From assembly GCA_029582265.1 (NCBI GenBank), contig CM055822.1, forward strand, positions 36,768,590 through 36,832,589: 64,000 nt of DNA, written 5' to 3'. A program made the position numbers and the translations under genes. The notes under the pieces were generated by a model, which saw only the letters and a list, made by a program, of their open reading frames with translations, was not told the DNA's origin and did no database searches. Position 1 is the stretch's first letter. Each line of letters starts with the position of its first letter. The DNA is from Zoroaster sp. YZ-2022 (Eukaryota; Echinodermata; Asteroidea; Forcipulatida; Zoroasteridae). Positions 11,201 to 22,090 of the stretch are shown piece after piece.

Positions 11201-14200
11201 ACTATCCACGTACTCGTACGGATAAACGCCTTTCTTTAATAAAAGTTTAACTTTGTTCAGATCTGATTCAAACTTTTTTGTGATGAGAAAAGAATCTTTG
11301 TCGTTTGATTTAACGAGTTTATCGAGCGAAGTGAGTACAAATTGAAAGCTGTCGATAAATTGCAGTTGCGCGATTGAAAAAGAAATATACTTTTCCATAT
11401 TGTTCGGAATACACGTTAGATTTCCTCGTGTTTGACTCGCGGCTTGCATAATGAGATGAGAGTCGTATCCTCGCAAATTATGAAATACGACCGGAATAAA
11501 TGTTTTGCCCGGTTTCAGATATAGTTTAATATTACACTCGCTGTGCGCTGCGCCTCTATATTTTCCGGTGATGTGACAATGATCGCATACTTTTCTAAAC
11601 TTGACGCGCCAGCTGGCAAGTTTCTTTTCGCAATTTTCGCATCTGCTCGTAACCGTTTTTACAATCACACTCGCTAATTTTATTTTAAAAAAGTTTTCCA
11701 TACTCTCTTTCGTCATAAAATATTTTTCGCATATCCAACACTTTTTAGCGGAGTTATAATCTTTTACATCGTCTCTTTTCATAAATATTTTTTTAGGATT
11801 TTTAAATATCTCGTTGATGTTTTCTACTTCTTTTTCTAATTTATTTAAAAAATGCTTCGCGGCATCTTTTCCTCGGTATACAACCGGAGAATAAGATTGA
11901 CCGTCGCACCGAACGATAATGTACGAATAACCGCAAACGACGTGTTCTTGCAGTTTTTAGTTTTAGGTTCAGGTTTGGGTTGAGGTTCTTGCAGTTTTTT
12001 AGTTTTGGGTTTAGGTTCTGGCGGTGTAGGCGCATCGTCAATCTTATTAATAATACTTTCAAAGTCGGCGTATATGACGAAAGGAACTTTCATCTTTTTA
12101 TGAAAATCTATAAATTTTATCGTATCGTTTTTACCTTTTTTCGGCATAACGATCTTAGTCGGTCTGTCGTTAATTCCCTTACACATTTTTATGTGATCTT
12201 CGAGATACGCTTCTGTAGAGTAACCGTGTAAACATCTCAGACAAAAATGTTTACGATTTTTGTTTTTCGTTTGATCGAAAAATAATTTATTTATATCCTT
12301 GATCCAAACGTAATGCGATTTATCTTCTTCGTGAATTAACAATACATTTATACGCCGTTTATTTTCGGGTTGCTCGCAAAGTTGGTAAACTACGAATGAT
12401 TTTGATTCGTAACCGAAAACGTTTATCGCCAACTTGTTTTGTTTCTCTACTTTTTTTATTTGTTCGATAAGAGTTGGAGCATCGACACCGTCAAAATTTA
12501 AACCGTCTTCCGTCGGATAGCTAGAAGTTCTATCTGAATTGTTTTTAGTGGGAAAAAGAGGGGAACGAAGCGCCCACCTCAAACAATCATCGTCCTTGTT
12601 TTTTATGTTGATGCACGCTTTTTTGTTTTTTATGTAGTCGGGTAGCTCGATATAAGAACCGCCTCTCAAAAGTTGATATCTCGCGATGGTAATACTCATA
12701 TCTACAATACGTTCTACCTTCCATCCAGAACGAATGCGCGTATATCTTTCTAAAGTCTTTTGAATTGTGGTAAAATAGTATCGAATACATTCTCGATACC
12801 ATCTAAATTTAATAAAACAATTTGACTATTATTATGAAAAATTGGTTCGATATAATCGATCGTACCGTCTGGTTGTTTTTTACTTAATTTATTACGTATA
12901 TATATCATAAACTTAAATGACGTAAATTCTTGCAAGTCTAAAGAAAACTTTTCGATAATCTTTGGCTTTGCCGCTCTCCAAAAAATGTTTAAATCTTTTT
13001 CTTTCCTATGACCCATCGGTACCACCATTCTTCGTTGACGCAAATATGAACCACCGTCAACGGGTGGTTCCTCAAATTCCAACTCTGGTTCTTGCCCGTG
13101 AAACCTTTTAATGGCGAGAATATAGTCTTGTTTTATGTGTCCTCTTCTCCCGCTGTAATATCTGGATACAATATTATTTATTCTTACATACTCTTTAAGT
13201 TGAGCTAAATTTAATTTATACAACCACGACAATTTTCGTCGTTTTATATATCTTTTTACACCCTCGTAATAAGACCGTTTATTTATTTTATTCCTTCTAC
13301 TATCTCGCGCAACGAAAATTGGTCTATGTTGTCTAGCAAATTCTTTCAATTCTTGCAATGTCCACTTTGATAAATATTTCGTCGTCATCTTTACTATTAA
13401 TCTACAAAAATTGAATTCGTTATTTCAATTTTTAAACTCTCATTTTCAATATCTTTTTTTAATCTTTTTTTTCAGCTATTTTTTTTTTTATAGATCTACA
13501 CCCCTCTCATGACGTCATCAACATACTCAAATGATGACGTCATCAACATACTCACATCCCCATCCCCTCCCCCTTTTTATTTTTTTAACAAGTCACGCCG
13601 CCCCCCCCCCCCCAAAAGGGGGGTATTTGAGCCAGCACCCTCATCGACTATACTACTGCTTGGGTCAGTGGACACTGTTTATTGCTCCATGCATGCAGGG
13701 AGGGTCCCTGGTCATGTACATGTATCACAGATTAGAAACACATGTGTGCATACATGTCATGTGCTTGCTTTACTACTGAAGAATTTTGGAGGATTCAGGT
13801 TATGTGTAAGCAAATGGGCCTATAGGGAGTTAGGGTTAAATTCTTGATTTTCTTAAATTTCAATCTATTGTTCCAATCTGTAACAGCTGTTGTTCCTGGT
13901 GGAAACAATGAACATTCCTTGTGGGAATGCAAGTGTTCCAGAATAAGCTTGGGCGATAAACATGATAATATCGACTATCGTGATACCTTTATTGTTCAAT
14001 TACGATAGCGAGAACCTTCTCAAGGTATCGAGATATCGACAAATTGCGATTTAAAAAAATTGTCAGTCGAGTCAGAAATTCCATTGAAACAAAATTAGGC
14101 CACTCTTTTCAGCTTTCCGAAGTGAGAAACAAAAGTGAACTGCTTCAGTGATTAGCCAACTGTCGGATCACAAAGGAGCCGCCATACAGAGGACTACAGA

Positions 14201-14871
14201 AGTACATACACACTGTGCAACGATTGGCACGATTGTACGTGTCTCTCAGCTAAGCGCTGGCGATTTATTGCAATATAAAATTGGCTCTTAAGCAATCATG
14301 CATGAATATAAATAATCGTGATACTATCGAAAATCTCGATATTTTGTTTGACGATATATCGTGGATGAAAAAAATTGATATCGCCCAAGCCTATTCCAGA
14401 AAGGAATGTTCTAAACAGAATGGGAATCTTACCTTTGAGTAGGGACATGAACGGTGTGAAGGTAACCGAAGACGTACAATCCACAAGAGAGAGGAAGAAC
14501 GCTAAAGTGAGGAGCGCTGTGCTGTGGAGTTTGCCATCAGTCTTCCAGACAGAGTATGAGTCCCAGAAGAAGATTAAAAGCAATGAAGAGATGCAGCCCA
14601 CAGCCACGATGATGAGTACCGCGGGGATCTCGATGCGTCCCTCCTTCACATGGAAGTAGTTTACGATGGAGAAGACGAGCGGTCCAATGTTGGCCAGTTG
14701 GATGATGACAGTCAGGTACGAGGCCAGAGTGTAGTTCTCTGGGATCTGAAGTGAAACCAGCACGGGGAGTTGCACCCAGAGCCCGTTGATGGCGATCCAG
14801 GCACCCTTCCCGAAGAACACTGTCATCATAATGACAGGGATGCGGGTTCTCAGGCGACTTGGTTGATCCAT
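5021..14871 (-). CDS. SLC52A: Riboflavin transporter, SLC52 (RFVT) family, spliced gene
   Basis: A multi-pass plasma-membrane carrier for riboflavin. Coding exons are 14871-14433, 8085-7289 and 5287-5021. All junctions follow GT-AG: AAAG|GTAAG at 14433, an AG acceptor before 8085, ATA|GTAAGT at 7289, and TTCAG before 5287. Phases agree and give about 500 residues, slightly longer than the roughly 450-470 usual in vertebrates. Family landmarks are the N-terminal [13 protein letters not shown] segment, [12 protein letters not shown] at the start of exon 3, a loop with several N-glycosylation sequons (NGT, NRT, NET), and a C-terminal helix bundle ending [15 protein letters not shown] 7-bp tandem duplication (AAGGAGC) just upstream puts the ATG used by the right-arm copy out of frame, so translation must start at 14871 here. 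The first intron contains a Polinton. Confidence 0.87.
5288..7288 (-). other. SLC52 intron between second and last coding exons
   Basis: No gene seen. It is AT-rich and includes poly-C tracts near 6545-6625. An inverted repeat pair (separate entry) bounds 6214-6967. Confidence 0.6.
6214..6967. mobile_element. Putative DNA-transposon remnant bounded by perfect 25-bp inverted repeats
   Basis: The 25 bases at 6214-6238 (start GCACATCTACACCGTG) recur exactly as reverse complement at 6943-6967. The pair bounds about 750 bp inside the intron, with no coding sequence between. I could not find a convincing target duplication, so this is either a MITE or an unrelated inverted pair. Confidence 0.45.
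7289..8085 (-). CDS. SLC52A: SLC52 second coding exon (left arm only)
   Basis: It enters in phase 1 after an AG acceptor and starts [19 protein letters not shown]. It encodes the glycosylated loop, a cytoplasmic linker rich in Ser and Asp/Asn (about residues 220-265 of the protein), and helices including [20 protein letters not shown]. It ends at GDVLI before GTAAGT. The right arm has no copy. Confidence 0.88.
8640..8930. repeat. Quasi-palindrome-rich intronic repeat (partner at 20880-21120)
   Basis: It contains many short inverted TTCC/GGAA motifs, for example CCCATATGGG near 8698, and repeats of CCTCCAAAATCCT. The same type continues past the Polinton at 13790-13945. This suggests one fold-back element split by that insertion. 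Confidence 0.45.
8931..9063 (+). repeat. Polinton left terminal inverted repeat
   Basis: It matches the reverse complement of 13512-13657, including two copies of GTATGTTGATGACGT separated by CATCATTTGA. The integrase fragment begins where the repeat ends. Confidence 0.88.
9063..9521 (+). pseudogene. Polinton integrase, C-terminal fragment
   Basis: The frame reads from [18 protein letters not shown] through [10 protein letters not shown] to [20 protein letters not shown]. This matches the end of the retroviral-type integrase catalytic core plus the C-terminal domain of Polinton integrases. The zinc-binding N-terminus and the first catalytic acidic residues are missing. The sequence starts directly at the inner edge of the terminal repeat, so the deletion joined the repeat to the middle of the gene. 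The frame then runs into a 9-bp repeat (DLF units, 9458-9500) shared antisense with the polymerase C-terminus. Not functional. Confidence 0.75.
9446..10114 (-). pseudogene. Polinton DNA polymerase B, C-terminal fragment
   Basis: It carries polymerase motif C (YTDTDS, near 9970) and a long C-terminal region through [12 protein letters not shown], ending in repeated EIE units from a 9-bp tandem repeat. A frame break separates it from the previous fragment; the motif B region ([15 protein letters not shown]) lies between them at about 10260-10200. Convergent with the integrase remnant. Confidence 0.85.
10328..11782 (-). pseudogene. Polinton DNA polymerase B, central fragment
   Basis: The largest open piece (484 residues). 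It holds paired CxxC motifs near the start ([27 protein letters not shown]), exonuclease motif II ([11 protein letters not shown]) and polymerase motif A ([13 protein letters not shown]). The CxxC/CDHCH stretch is typical of protein-primed polymerases of Polintons and related elements. The frame is lost after LKFDQAPW. Confidence 0.88.
11845..12699 (-). pseudogene. Polinton DNA polymerase B, exonuclease I region
   Basis: It contains [11 protein letters not shown], a zinc-ribbon-like [22 protein letters not shown] and exonuclease motif I (FVIYADFES, near 12080). A Pro/Lys-rich low-complexity linker follows, then the frame shifts before the central fragment. Confidence 0.85.
12750..13388 (-). 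pseudogene. Polinton DNA polymerase B, N-terminal fragment
   Basis: It starts [20 protein letters not shown] about 120 bp inside the right terminal repeat, so this is the likely original start. It is Lys/Arg-rich, ends [11 protein letters not shown], and a single frame change near 12755 leads into the next fragment. Known Polinton polymerases are about 1100-1300 residues, and the four fragments together span about that. Confidence 0.8.
13512..13657 (-). repeat. Polinton right terminal inverted repeat
   Basis: Mirror of 8931-9063, slightly longer because of a poly-C run near 13603-13614. It is followed directly by the duplicated GCTTG. Confidence 0.88.
13945..14392. mobile_element. MITE with GCTTGGGCGATA ends (left arm)
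   Basis: The ends are inverted: AGCTTGGGCGATA at 13946 and TATCGCCCAAGC ending at 14390. The interior is rich in TATCG palindromes. The same element sits at 20099-20579 in the right arm, so it predates the duplication. The right copy has about 34 extra bases in the middle. Confidence 0.7.
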
Positions 14872-14976
14872 TGCTCCTTGCTCCTTGGCTCTGATAGAGG
14901 AGAGGTGATTCTTCTTCAGCGACCATCGACTTCAAAACATTTTCTGGATTAACTGATGAATGTTAGAGGAGCCTTC
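14433..14976 (-). CDS. SLC52A: SLC52 first coding exon (left arm)
   Basis: The acceptor CTTTGCAG lies just before 14976 and the donor GTAAG follows 14433. It carries a short 5' UTR, a start at 14871 (MDQPS) and the first membrane helices through [10 protein letters not shown]. The upstream frame that begins MVAEEESPLLYQ runs into another frame after the 7-bp duplication at about 14872-14887. An untranslated first exon must lie further upstream, but I could not identify it. Confidence 0.85.
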
Positions 14977-15019
14977 CTGCAAAGAGTGTGGAATGAAAAT
15001 ATAAAATCATCATTATTAT

Positions 15020-15210
15020 TAAACAATTGTTATATAGTGCCAAAGTCCATCTAGCTTTTAGTACTATTCCTGTTGTTGGGCTATTGTAAATCATTCTCAA
15101 CTTCCTGGGAAGTCTGTTGGCGCTTATCAGCCAATCAAACACATTTTATACCATCTCTGCCTTTACAGGTACCGGTACCCATTTATACTCCTGGGTAAAG
15201 GGAAGCAACT
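15020..15210 (-). mobile_element. Partial tRNA-SINE, copy C (left arm)
   Basis: 5'-truncated copy of the same SINE family. On the minus strand it reads TTGCTTCCCTTTACCCAGGA, then AAATGGGTACC and the TTCCCAGGAAGTTGAG body, ending in an AAT-type tail. It lies upstream of the SLC52 first coding exon. Partner at 19285-19490. Confidence 0.65.
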
Positions 15211-15685
15211 CATGGTTAAGGGTTTAGCTAGCAGATATTCATGCTTCTGAACAGTTTTTAAGTTTGCAAGGACGCTGTATAATGTACAGTAATATTAAGT
15301 ATACTTTTTTATTATTAGTGCTAATTTGTTTCTTGAGTTGTTTCAGGTACACCATGTAATGATCTCTTTTTGGAAAAAAAGTGATGGCTCTAAGAGGTCA
15401 GTTTTGCATTTTTTTTTTCCATAGCTCTACATACCAGCATGTGGGCGCACTGTGGTATTTACGAATAGGTATATGTAATTGGAACTACATGTACAAGTTG
15501 GCGAAAATTTTAGCTAAGCACCCAAATTATTTGCTTCACATTAGCATGATTAACATTATAAGCTCTGCTCTATGAAATAACACATTAACGTACATAATCT
15601 GCATATCATCAGTCACACATTCTCAGTCATGTCATTGATTGAATTTGAATGATGGTTAACTGTGTCTAGCCCAAATAAGGACTCC

Positions 15686-15720
15686 GTCTCTGTATACACC
15701 GATACGGAGTCCAATCAGCC
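15686..15720. repeat. Short hairpin GGACTCCGT...ACGGAGTCC
   Basis: An inverted repeat with GTATAC near its centre. It is also present in the right arm near 18479-18513. Confidence 0.5.
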
Positions 15721-15962
15721 AGCAGGCCAGTCGGCGTACAGAAAATGTCTTTTGTGACATTGTTTAAATCTGTCCTTAGTCTTGGTTCAAAACTGTGTTT
15801 GTCTGTTTTTGATACACGGTCCAATGGTGCTACACCAACGCTACCATCACGAACCGCTATCAAACACAGTCTTTGGAATTTCGTAGAATCTCCCCCAAAA
15901 ACGGTAGGGGGAGGGGGGAACCACTATGCATGCATCAATTTGAAATGCTAGCACGGCCCACA

Positions 15963-16068
15963 TTTTGGTGTGCACGCGCATAAACAACAACGGACTGCCG
16001 TGTTCACTGATCTACAACTTTACGGCAGTCTGTTGTTGTTTATATGCACGTAACGCACCAAAAACACT
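15963..16068. repeat. Long hairpin, about 40-bp imperfect stem (left arm)
   Basis: TTTTGGTGTGCACGCG followed by AAACAACAACGGACTGCCGT pairs with the downstream complement ending ACGCACCAAAA. The loop is about 20 bases. The same hairpin is at 18133-18235 in the right arm. It may be a fold-back MITE; I see no target duplication. Confidence 0.65.
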
Positions 16069-16561
16069 ATTAAGCGAAAATGATATTTTGAAATTCAAAC
16101 CTTGCTGAGATGCACTGTTGGTCATGAGATTCTAACTACTGCCGAGTTTCAGCACCTTCACACAGCAGGTAAAGATTAAACAATTTAATTGGACGTCACC
16201 CTAGTACACGAAGGAAGGTGAAAATCCAACATGTCCCACCTGGGGTAGAATGTCGTATCCGACCGCCACATTTTCTCATTCAGTATATTACCAATAAAAG
16301 GCAATAATGTAATCTTACCTACCCAGTAAGGTGGAGAACATATGGATGATGATGGACATAGGCTATGTATTTATACTATACTTCAAATTATTCCAGGATA
16401 TTTATTTCATGAAAAATCGGGCAATTTTTGTATACGATGACTTCCTCAGTCATGTCATTCTGATCTTGTCAACTCTCGATCTCCCATTAGTGACCAACAC
16501 AGTCATTGTACATGCGCAGTGGCAACTACTAATAGGATCCTCCTATTTTCTGAAGGGGAGA

Positions 16562-17644
16562 ATAAAAAGTTGCTTAACCACTGATTTTACTAGATACAAA
16601 TAGTAAGAGATTTACATGACCCCATTTTTTTTTTCACGAACATCTGTCATTTTATTGTTCTATGCCGTCAACAAGCTGTTGTCTGTGGAAACCAAAATAT
16701 ATGAATGCTTTGCATTTGCAATGATTTTTTAAAGAAATACTGATCCTAAAAATGGATACATTCCTTATATAGAAGAAGCGAACGAAGACTACTTAATTCG
16801 TTGGTGTTTACTTCGACGGTAGTGGAAAAGTATTGAAAAATGAAACATTAATATCATGGTTATGAAAAGAAATATTTTGTTTGACAAAATGTTAACAGCA
16901 TTTTTACACATTTCAAAGTTTTAAAGTACTTTTTGCAAAAAATTTAACAACCTTCCATTTCATTGGTCTTTCAAGAGTATTGATTAAAAGTTTTGAAAGC
17001 TTCTCCAAATTATACCATTTTATTTTAAAAATCAAAAACAATATTTTTATTTTCAAGATTAAAAACAATTTTACAATCATCTGGAATAAGATGAAACATG
17101 ATTCACCTGTTTTTCTTCTTGGGTACATTTTCTGTGCCCCCATGAACTTTAATAGTTTGGGGGTGAGTCATTATACCAACATCAATTTTCTGATGACTAC
17201 AATTCTGTGCGTCTCAAAAAACGGCGCTCAAGACGTCCACGCGTATGATCATGCATTGAAATTCCGCATTTTACAAGAGAATCCTTCACTGAAACAAATT
17301 GAAACACCAAACTGCTAATTTCATTTGTAAGTTACCGTCCAGTTGATTATATAACCTTAGGTGCGTCATTTAGGGTAAATTGAGGATATAGTAATTATAT
17401 CAGGTTGGAGGAGCTAGCTAGCTGTACGTTATGTAACGTCACATGTTAGTATACGAAAAAGTTTGTCTGTGACGTCGTATCCGACCGCCACTTTTTAAGG
17501 ATTTTCTTGGATTCTTTTGGCAACCACTAACCAGTTAATAAAAAAATGATTCAATCGATTTTTGTGGGTAGGCCTACAGAAAGTGAAAATTATCTTTAAA
17601 ATACACTTTTATGATGGTTTTCGGACTTTATTTCTCTTCTAAAA
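16562..17644. other. Unique spacer between the two arms
   Basis: About 1.08 kb with no match in either arm except an 18-bp sequence, GTCGTATCCGACCGCCAC, at 17474-17491. That sequence also occurs in the left arm at 16253-16270 and inverted in the right arm near 17933-17950. No credible coding sequence. Because the two SLC52 copies diverge from here, the promoter and first exon could lie in or near it, but no motif proves that. Confidence 0.6.
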
Positions 17645-18132
17645 AATCCTCCCCTTCAGAAAATAGAAGGATCCTATTAGTAGTTGCCACTGCGCATGTA
17701 CAATGACTGTGTTGGTCACTAACGGGAGATCGAGAGTTGACAAGATCAGAATGACATGACTGAGGAAGTCATCGTATACAAAAATTGCCCGATTTTTCAT
17801 GAAATAAATATCCTGGAATAATTTGAAGTATACATAGCCTATGTCCATCATCATCCATATGTTCTCCACCTTACTGGGTAGGTAAGATTACATTATTGCC
17901 TTTTATTGGTAATATATTGAATGAGAAAAAGTGGCGGTCGGATACGACATTACCCAGGTGGGACATGCTGGATTTTCACCTTCCTTCGTGTACTAGGGTG
18001 ACGTCCAATTAAATTGTTTAATCTTTACCTGCTGTGTGAAGGTGCTGAAACTCGGCAGTAGTTAAAATCTCATGACCAACAGTGCATCTCAGCAAGGTTT
18101 GAATTTCAAAATATCATTTTCTCGTAATAGTG

Positions 18133-18235
18133 TTTTTGGTGCGCACGCGTATATAAACAACAACAGACTGCCGTAAAGCTGTAGATCAGTGAACACGGCA
18201 GTCCGTTGTTGTTTATGCGCGTGCACACCAAAATG
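18133..18235. repeat. Long hairpin (right arm copy)
   Basis: Counterpart of 15963-16068. The stem is conserved in both halves with few differences. Confidence 0.6.
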
Positions 18236-18811
18236 TGGGCCGTGCTAGCATTTCAAATTGATGCATGCATAGTGGTTCCCCCCTCCCCCCTTTTCGGGGG
18301 AGATTCTACGAAATTCCCAAGACTGTGTTTCATAGCGGTTCGTGATGGTAGCGTTGGTGTAGCACCATTGGACCGTGTATCAAAAACAGACAAACACAGT
18401 TTTGAACCAATACTAGGGACAGATTTAAACAATGTCACAAAAGACATTTTCTGTACGCCGACTGACCTGCTGGCTGATTGGACTCCGTATCGGTGTATAC
18501 AGAGACGGAGTCCTTATTTGGGCTAGAGTCAGTTAACCATCATTCAAATTCAATCAATGACATGACTGAGACTGTGTGACTGATGATACGCAGATTATGT
18601 ACGTTAATTAATGTATTATTTCATATAGCAGAGCTTATAATGTTAATCATGCTAATGTTAAGCAAATAATTTGGGTGCTTGGCTAACATTTTTCCCAACT
18701 TGTGTAAGTAGTTCCAATTACATATACCTATTCATAAACACCACAGTGCACACACATGCTGGTATATAGAGCTATGGGGGGAAAAATGCAAAACTGACCT
18801 TAACCTCACAA

Positions 18812-19125
18812 AATACTATCAATTTATCATTCAGTGTTACAATCACACTGAACAACAGTTAGCCATACTTTTCTTAGATTTGTTCAGATTGCCTACATGT
18901 TTTTTTTATTTTAATGGACAATACGTAATCACGTGGAGGTGTATTAACGGATGGTAAAGACATGGCTTATCATAATTAGAGCAGTGCGTATGTGCCAGCT
19001 GTTCGCCAGCTGTTTTATGTGCCGCGTGATGTGGGTTTGAACCACGGAGAGTGCAGTAGCTCCCGCCCACAGCAAGATCTTCCAAGACAAGATAAAAGGC
19101 TACTGCACTCTCTTTTGTCTCCTTT
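18812..19125. other. Right-arm-only insertion
   Basis: About 310 bp interrupt sequence that is continuous in the left arm near 15375-15400. It includes GGGTTTGAACC near 19032, which resembles a pol III B box, so it may be a diverged SINE. No target duplication was settled. Confidence 0.4.
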
Positions 19126-19284
19126 TTTTCCAAAAAGAGATCATTACATGGTGTACCCGAAACAACTCAAGAAACAAATTAGCACTAATAATAAAAAAAA
19201 GTATACTTAATATTTTACTGTACATTATACAGCGTCTTTGCAAACTTAAAAACTGTTCAGAAGCATGAATATCTGCTAGCTAAA

Positions 19285-19490
19285 CCCTTAACCATGAGTT
19301 GCTTCCCTTTACCCAGGAGTATAAATGGGTACCTGTAAAGGCAGAGATGGTATAAAATGTGTTTGATTGGTTGATGAGCGTCAACAGGTTTCCCAGGAAG
19401 TTGAGAATGATTTAAAATAGCCCAACAACAGGAATAGTACTAAAAGCTAGATGGACTTTGGCACTATATAACAATTGTATTAATAATAAT
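19285..19490 (+). mobile_element. Partial tRNA-SINE, copy C (right arm)
   Basis: Counterpart of 15020-15210. It shows TTGCTTCCCTTTACCCAGGA, AAATGGGTACC and the TTCCCAGGAAGTTGAG body, with a TAATAATAATGATGATT tail. Confidence 0.65.
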
Positions 19491-19525
19491 GATGATTTTA
19501 TATTTTCATTCCACACTCTTTGCAG

Positions 19526-20059
19526 GAAGGCTCCTCTAGCATTCATCAGTTAATCCAGAAAATGTTTTGAAGTCGATGGTCGCTGAAGAAGAATCACCTC
19601 TCCTCTATCAGAGCCAAGGAGCAATGGATCAACCAAGTCACCTGAGAACCCGCATCCCTGTCATTATGATGACAGTGTTCTTCGGGACGGGTGCCTGGAT
19701 CGCCATCAACGGGCTCTGGGAACTCCCCCTTCTGGTTTCACTTCAGATCCCAGAGAACTACACTCTGGCCTCGTACCTGACTGTCATCATCCAGCTGGCC
19801 AACATTGGACCGCTCGTCTTCTCCATCGTAAACTACTTCCATGTGAAGGAGGGACGCATCGAGATCCCCGCGGTATTCATCATCGTGGCTGTGGGCTGCA
19901 TCTCTTCCTTGCTTTTAATCTTCTTCTGGGACTCATACTCTGTCTGGAAGACTGATGGCAAACTCCACAGCACAGCGCTCCTCACTTTAGCGTTCTTCCT
20001 CTCTCTTGTGGATTGTACGTCTTCGGTTACCTTCACTCCGTTCATGTCCCTACTCAAAG
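19526..20059 (+). pseudogene. SLC52A: Orphan SLC52 first coding exon (right arm)
   Basis: Second copy of the riboflavin-transporter exon. The acceptor TTTGCAG lies before 19526 and the donor GTAAG follows 20059. The frame is open from an ATG at 19576 (MVAEEESPLLYQSQGA, continuing MDQPSHL), so it lacks the 7-bp duplication seen on the left. It shows a 3-bp loss in the conserved segment (NGLWELPLL where the left has [10 protein letters not shown]). The two downstream coding exons are deleted from this arm, so it cannot make a full transporter. If the arms are haplotypes, this exon represents an allele with a 3' deletion. Substitutions are few and mostly conservative, so the loss looks recent. 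Confidence 0.85.
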
Positions 20060-20098
20060 GTAAGATTCCCATTCTGTTTAGAACATTCCTTTCTGGAA

Positions 20099-20579
20099 TA
20101 GGCTTGGGCGATATCAATTTTTTTCATCCACGATATATCGTCAAACAAAATATCGAGATTTTCGATAGTATCACGATTATTTTCATTCACGCATGATTGC
20201 TTAAGAGCCGATTTTTATATTGCAATAAATCGCCAGCGCTTAGCTGAGAGACACGTACAATCGTGCCAATCGCGCATGCACCATAGACATTGGCAAATTC
20301 GGTTACACAGTGTGTATGTACTTCTGTAGTCCTCTGTATGGCGGCTCCTTTGTGATCCGACAGTTGGCTAATCACTGAAGCAGTTCACTTTTGTTTCTCA
20401 CTTCCGAAAGCTGAAAAGAGTGGCCTAATTTTGTTTCAATGGAATTTCTGACTCGACTGACAATTTTTTTTAATCGCAATTTGTCGATATCTTGATAACT
20501 TGAGAAGGTTCTCGCTATCGTAATTGAATAATAAAGGTATCACGATAGTCGATATTATCATGTTTATCGCCCAAGCTTA
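20099..20579. mobile_element. MITE with GCTTGGGCGATA ends (right arm)
   Basis: Counterpart of 13945-14392, lying just after the exon donor site. Confidence 0.7.
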
Positions 20580-21735
<1,156 letters not shown>

Positions 21736-22090
21736 ATCATTAGATTATCAAATTAACATATTATCTAAATATTTACTGGGAAATTCAAAAAGTAATAATA
21801 ATTTTTATCTTCCTTAGAAATAATTGTGTCAGAGGCCCAAAACTCAAAAAGCACTATTTTGTACAAAGTTGATATTTGTAAATACTCAAAATTACTCAAA
21901 TTACATATTATGAAATAAGTTGAAACTTTCACAGGTTGGTTTCTGTACATTTATGGTATATATTATTACATTGTGCAAATCTATCTCTGATTCTTACAGG
22001 ATGCATGCATACACAGAGTATAAGCCAGGATTTGGAAACAGTGTCCAAATATTCAACATACGATACTTTTGCATGTGTATCAGAAATAAA

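Larger units (their letters stand above)
8931..13657. mobile_element. Deleted Polinton/Maverick DNA transposon
   Basis: A 4.7 kb element with terminal inverted repeats of about 135-145 bp, beginning AGTAGTATAGTCGATGAG. The host duplication is GCTTG (5 bp, or TGCTTG if one terminal base is assigned to the site). The right arm at about 20865 retains the empty site. Polintons are normally 15-20 kb and encode integrase, protein-primed DNA polymerase B, ATPase, protease and capsid proteins. Here only the C-terminal part of the integrase and a frameshifted polymerase remain, arranged tail to tail. It is inactive, but its ends are well preserved. Confidence 0.9.
316..16561 (+). repeat. Left arm of a large inverted duplication
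   Basis: Read in reverse complement, this arm matches 17645-27205 nearly base for base. Anchor pairs are 318-420 with 27110-27205, 701-760 with 26690-26736, 3708-3994 with 23732-24108, 8640-8930 with 20880-21120, 14433-14976 with 19526-20059, and 16330-16561 with 17645-17880. Aligned stretches differ by small indels and scattered substitutions. Blocks found only in this arm are 1036-1225, about 1680-1887, about 4975-8584 and 8931-13657. These account for its greater length. Confidence 0.9.

Noticed and set aside
16331..16603. 76-90 residue frame conserved in both arms (also 17639-17869)
   Set aside because: Conservation follows from the recent duplication. The sequence has no recognisable domain, and it lies in non-coding upstream DNA.
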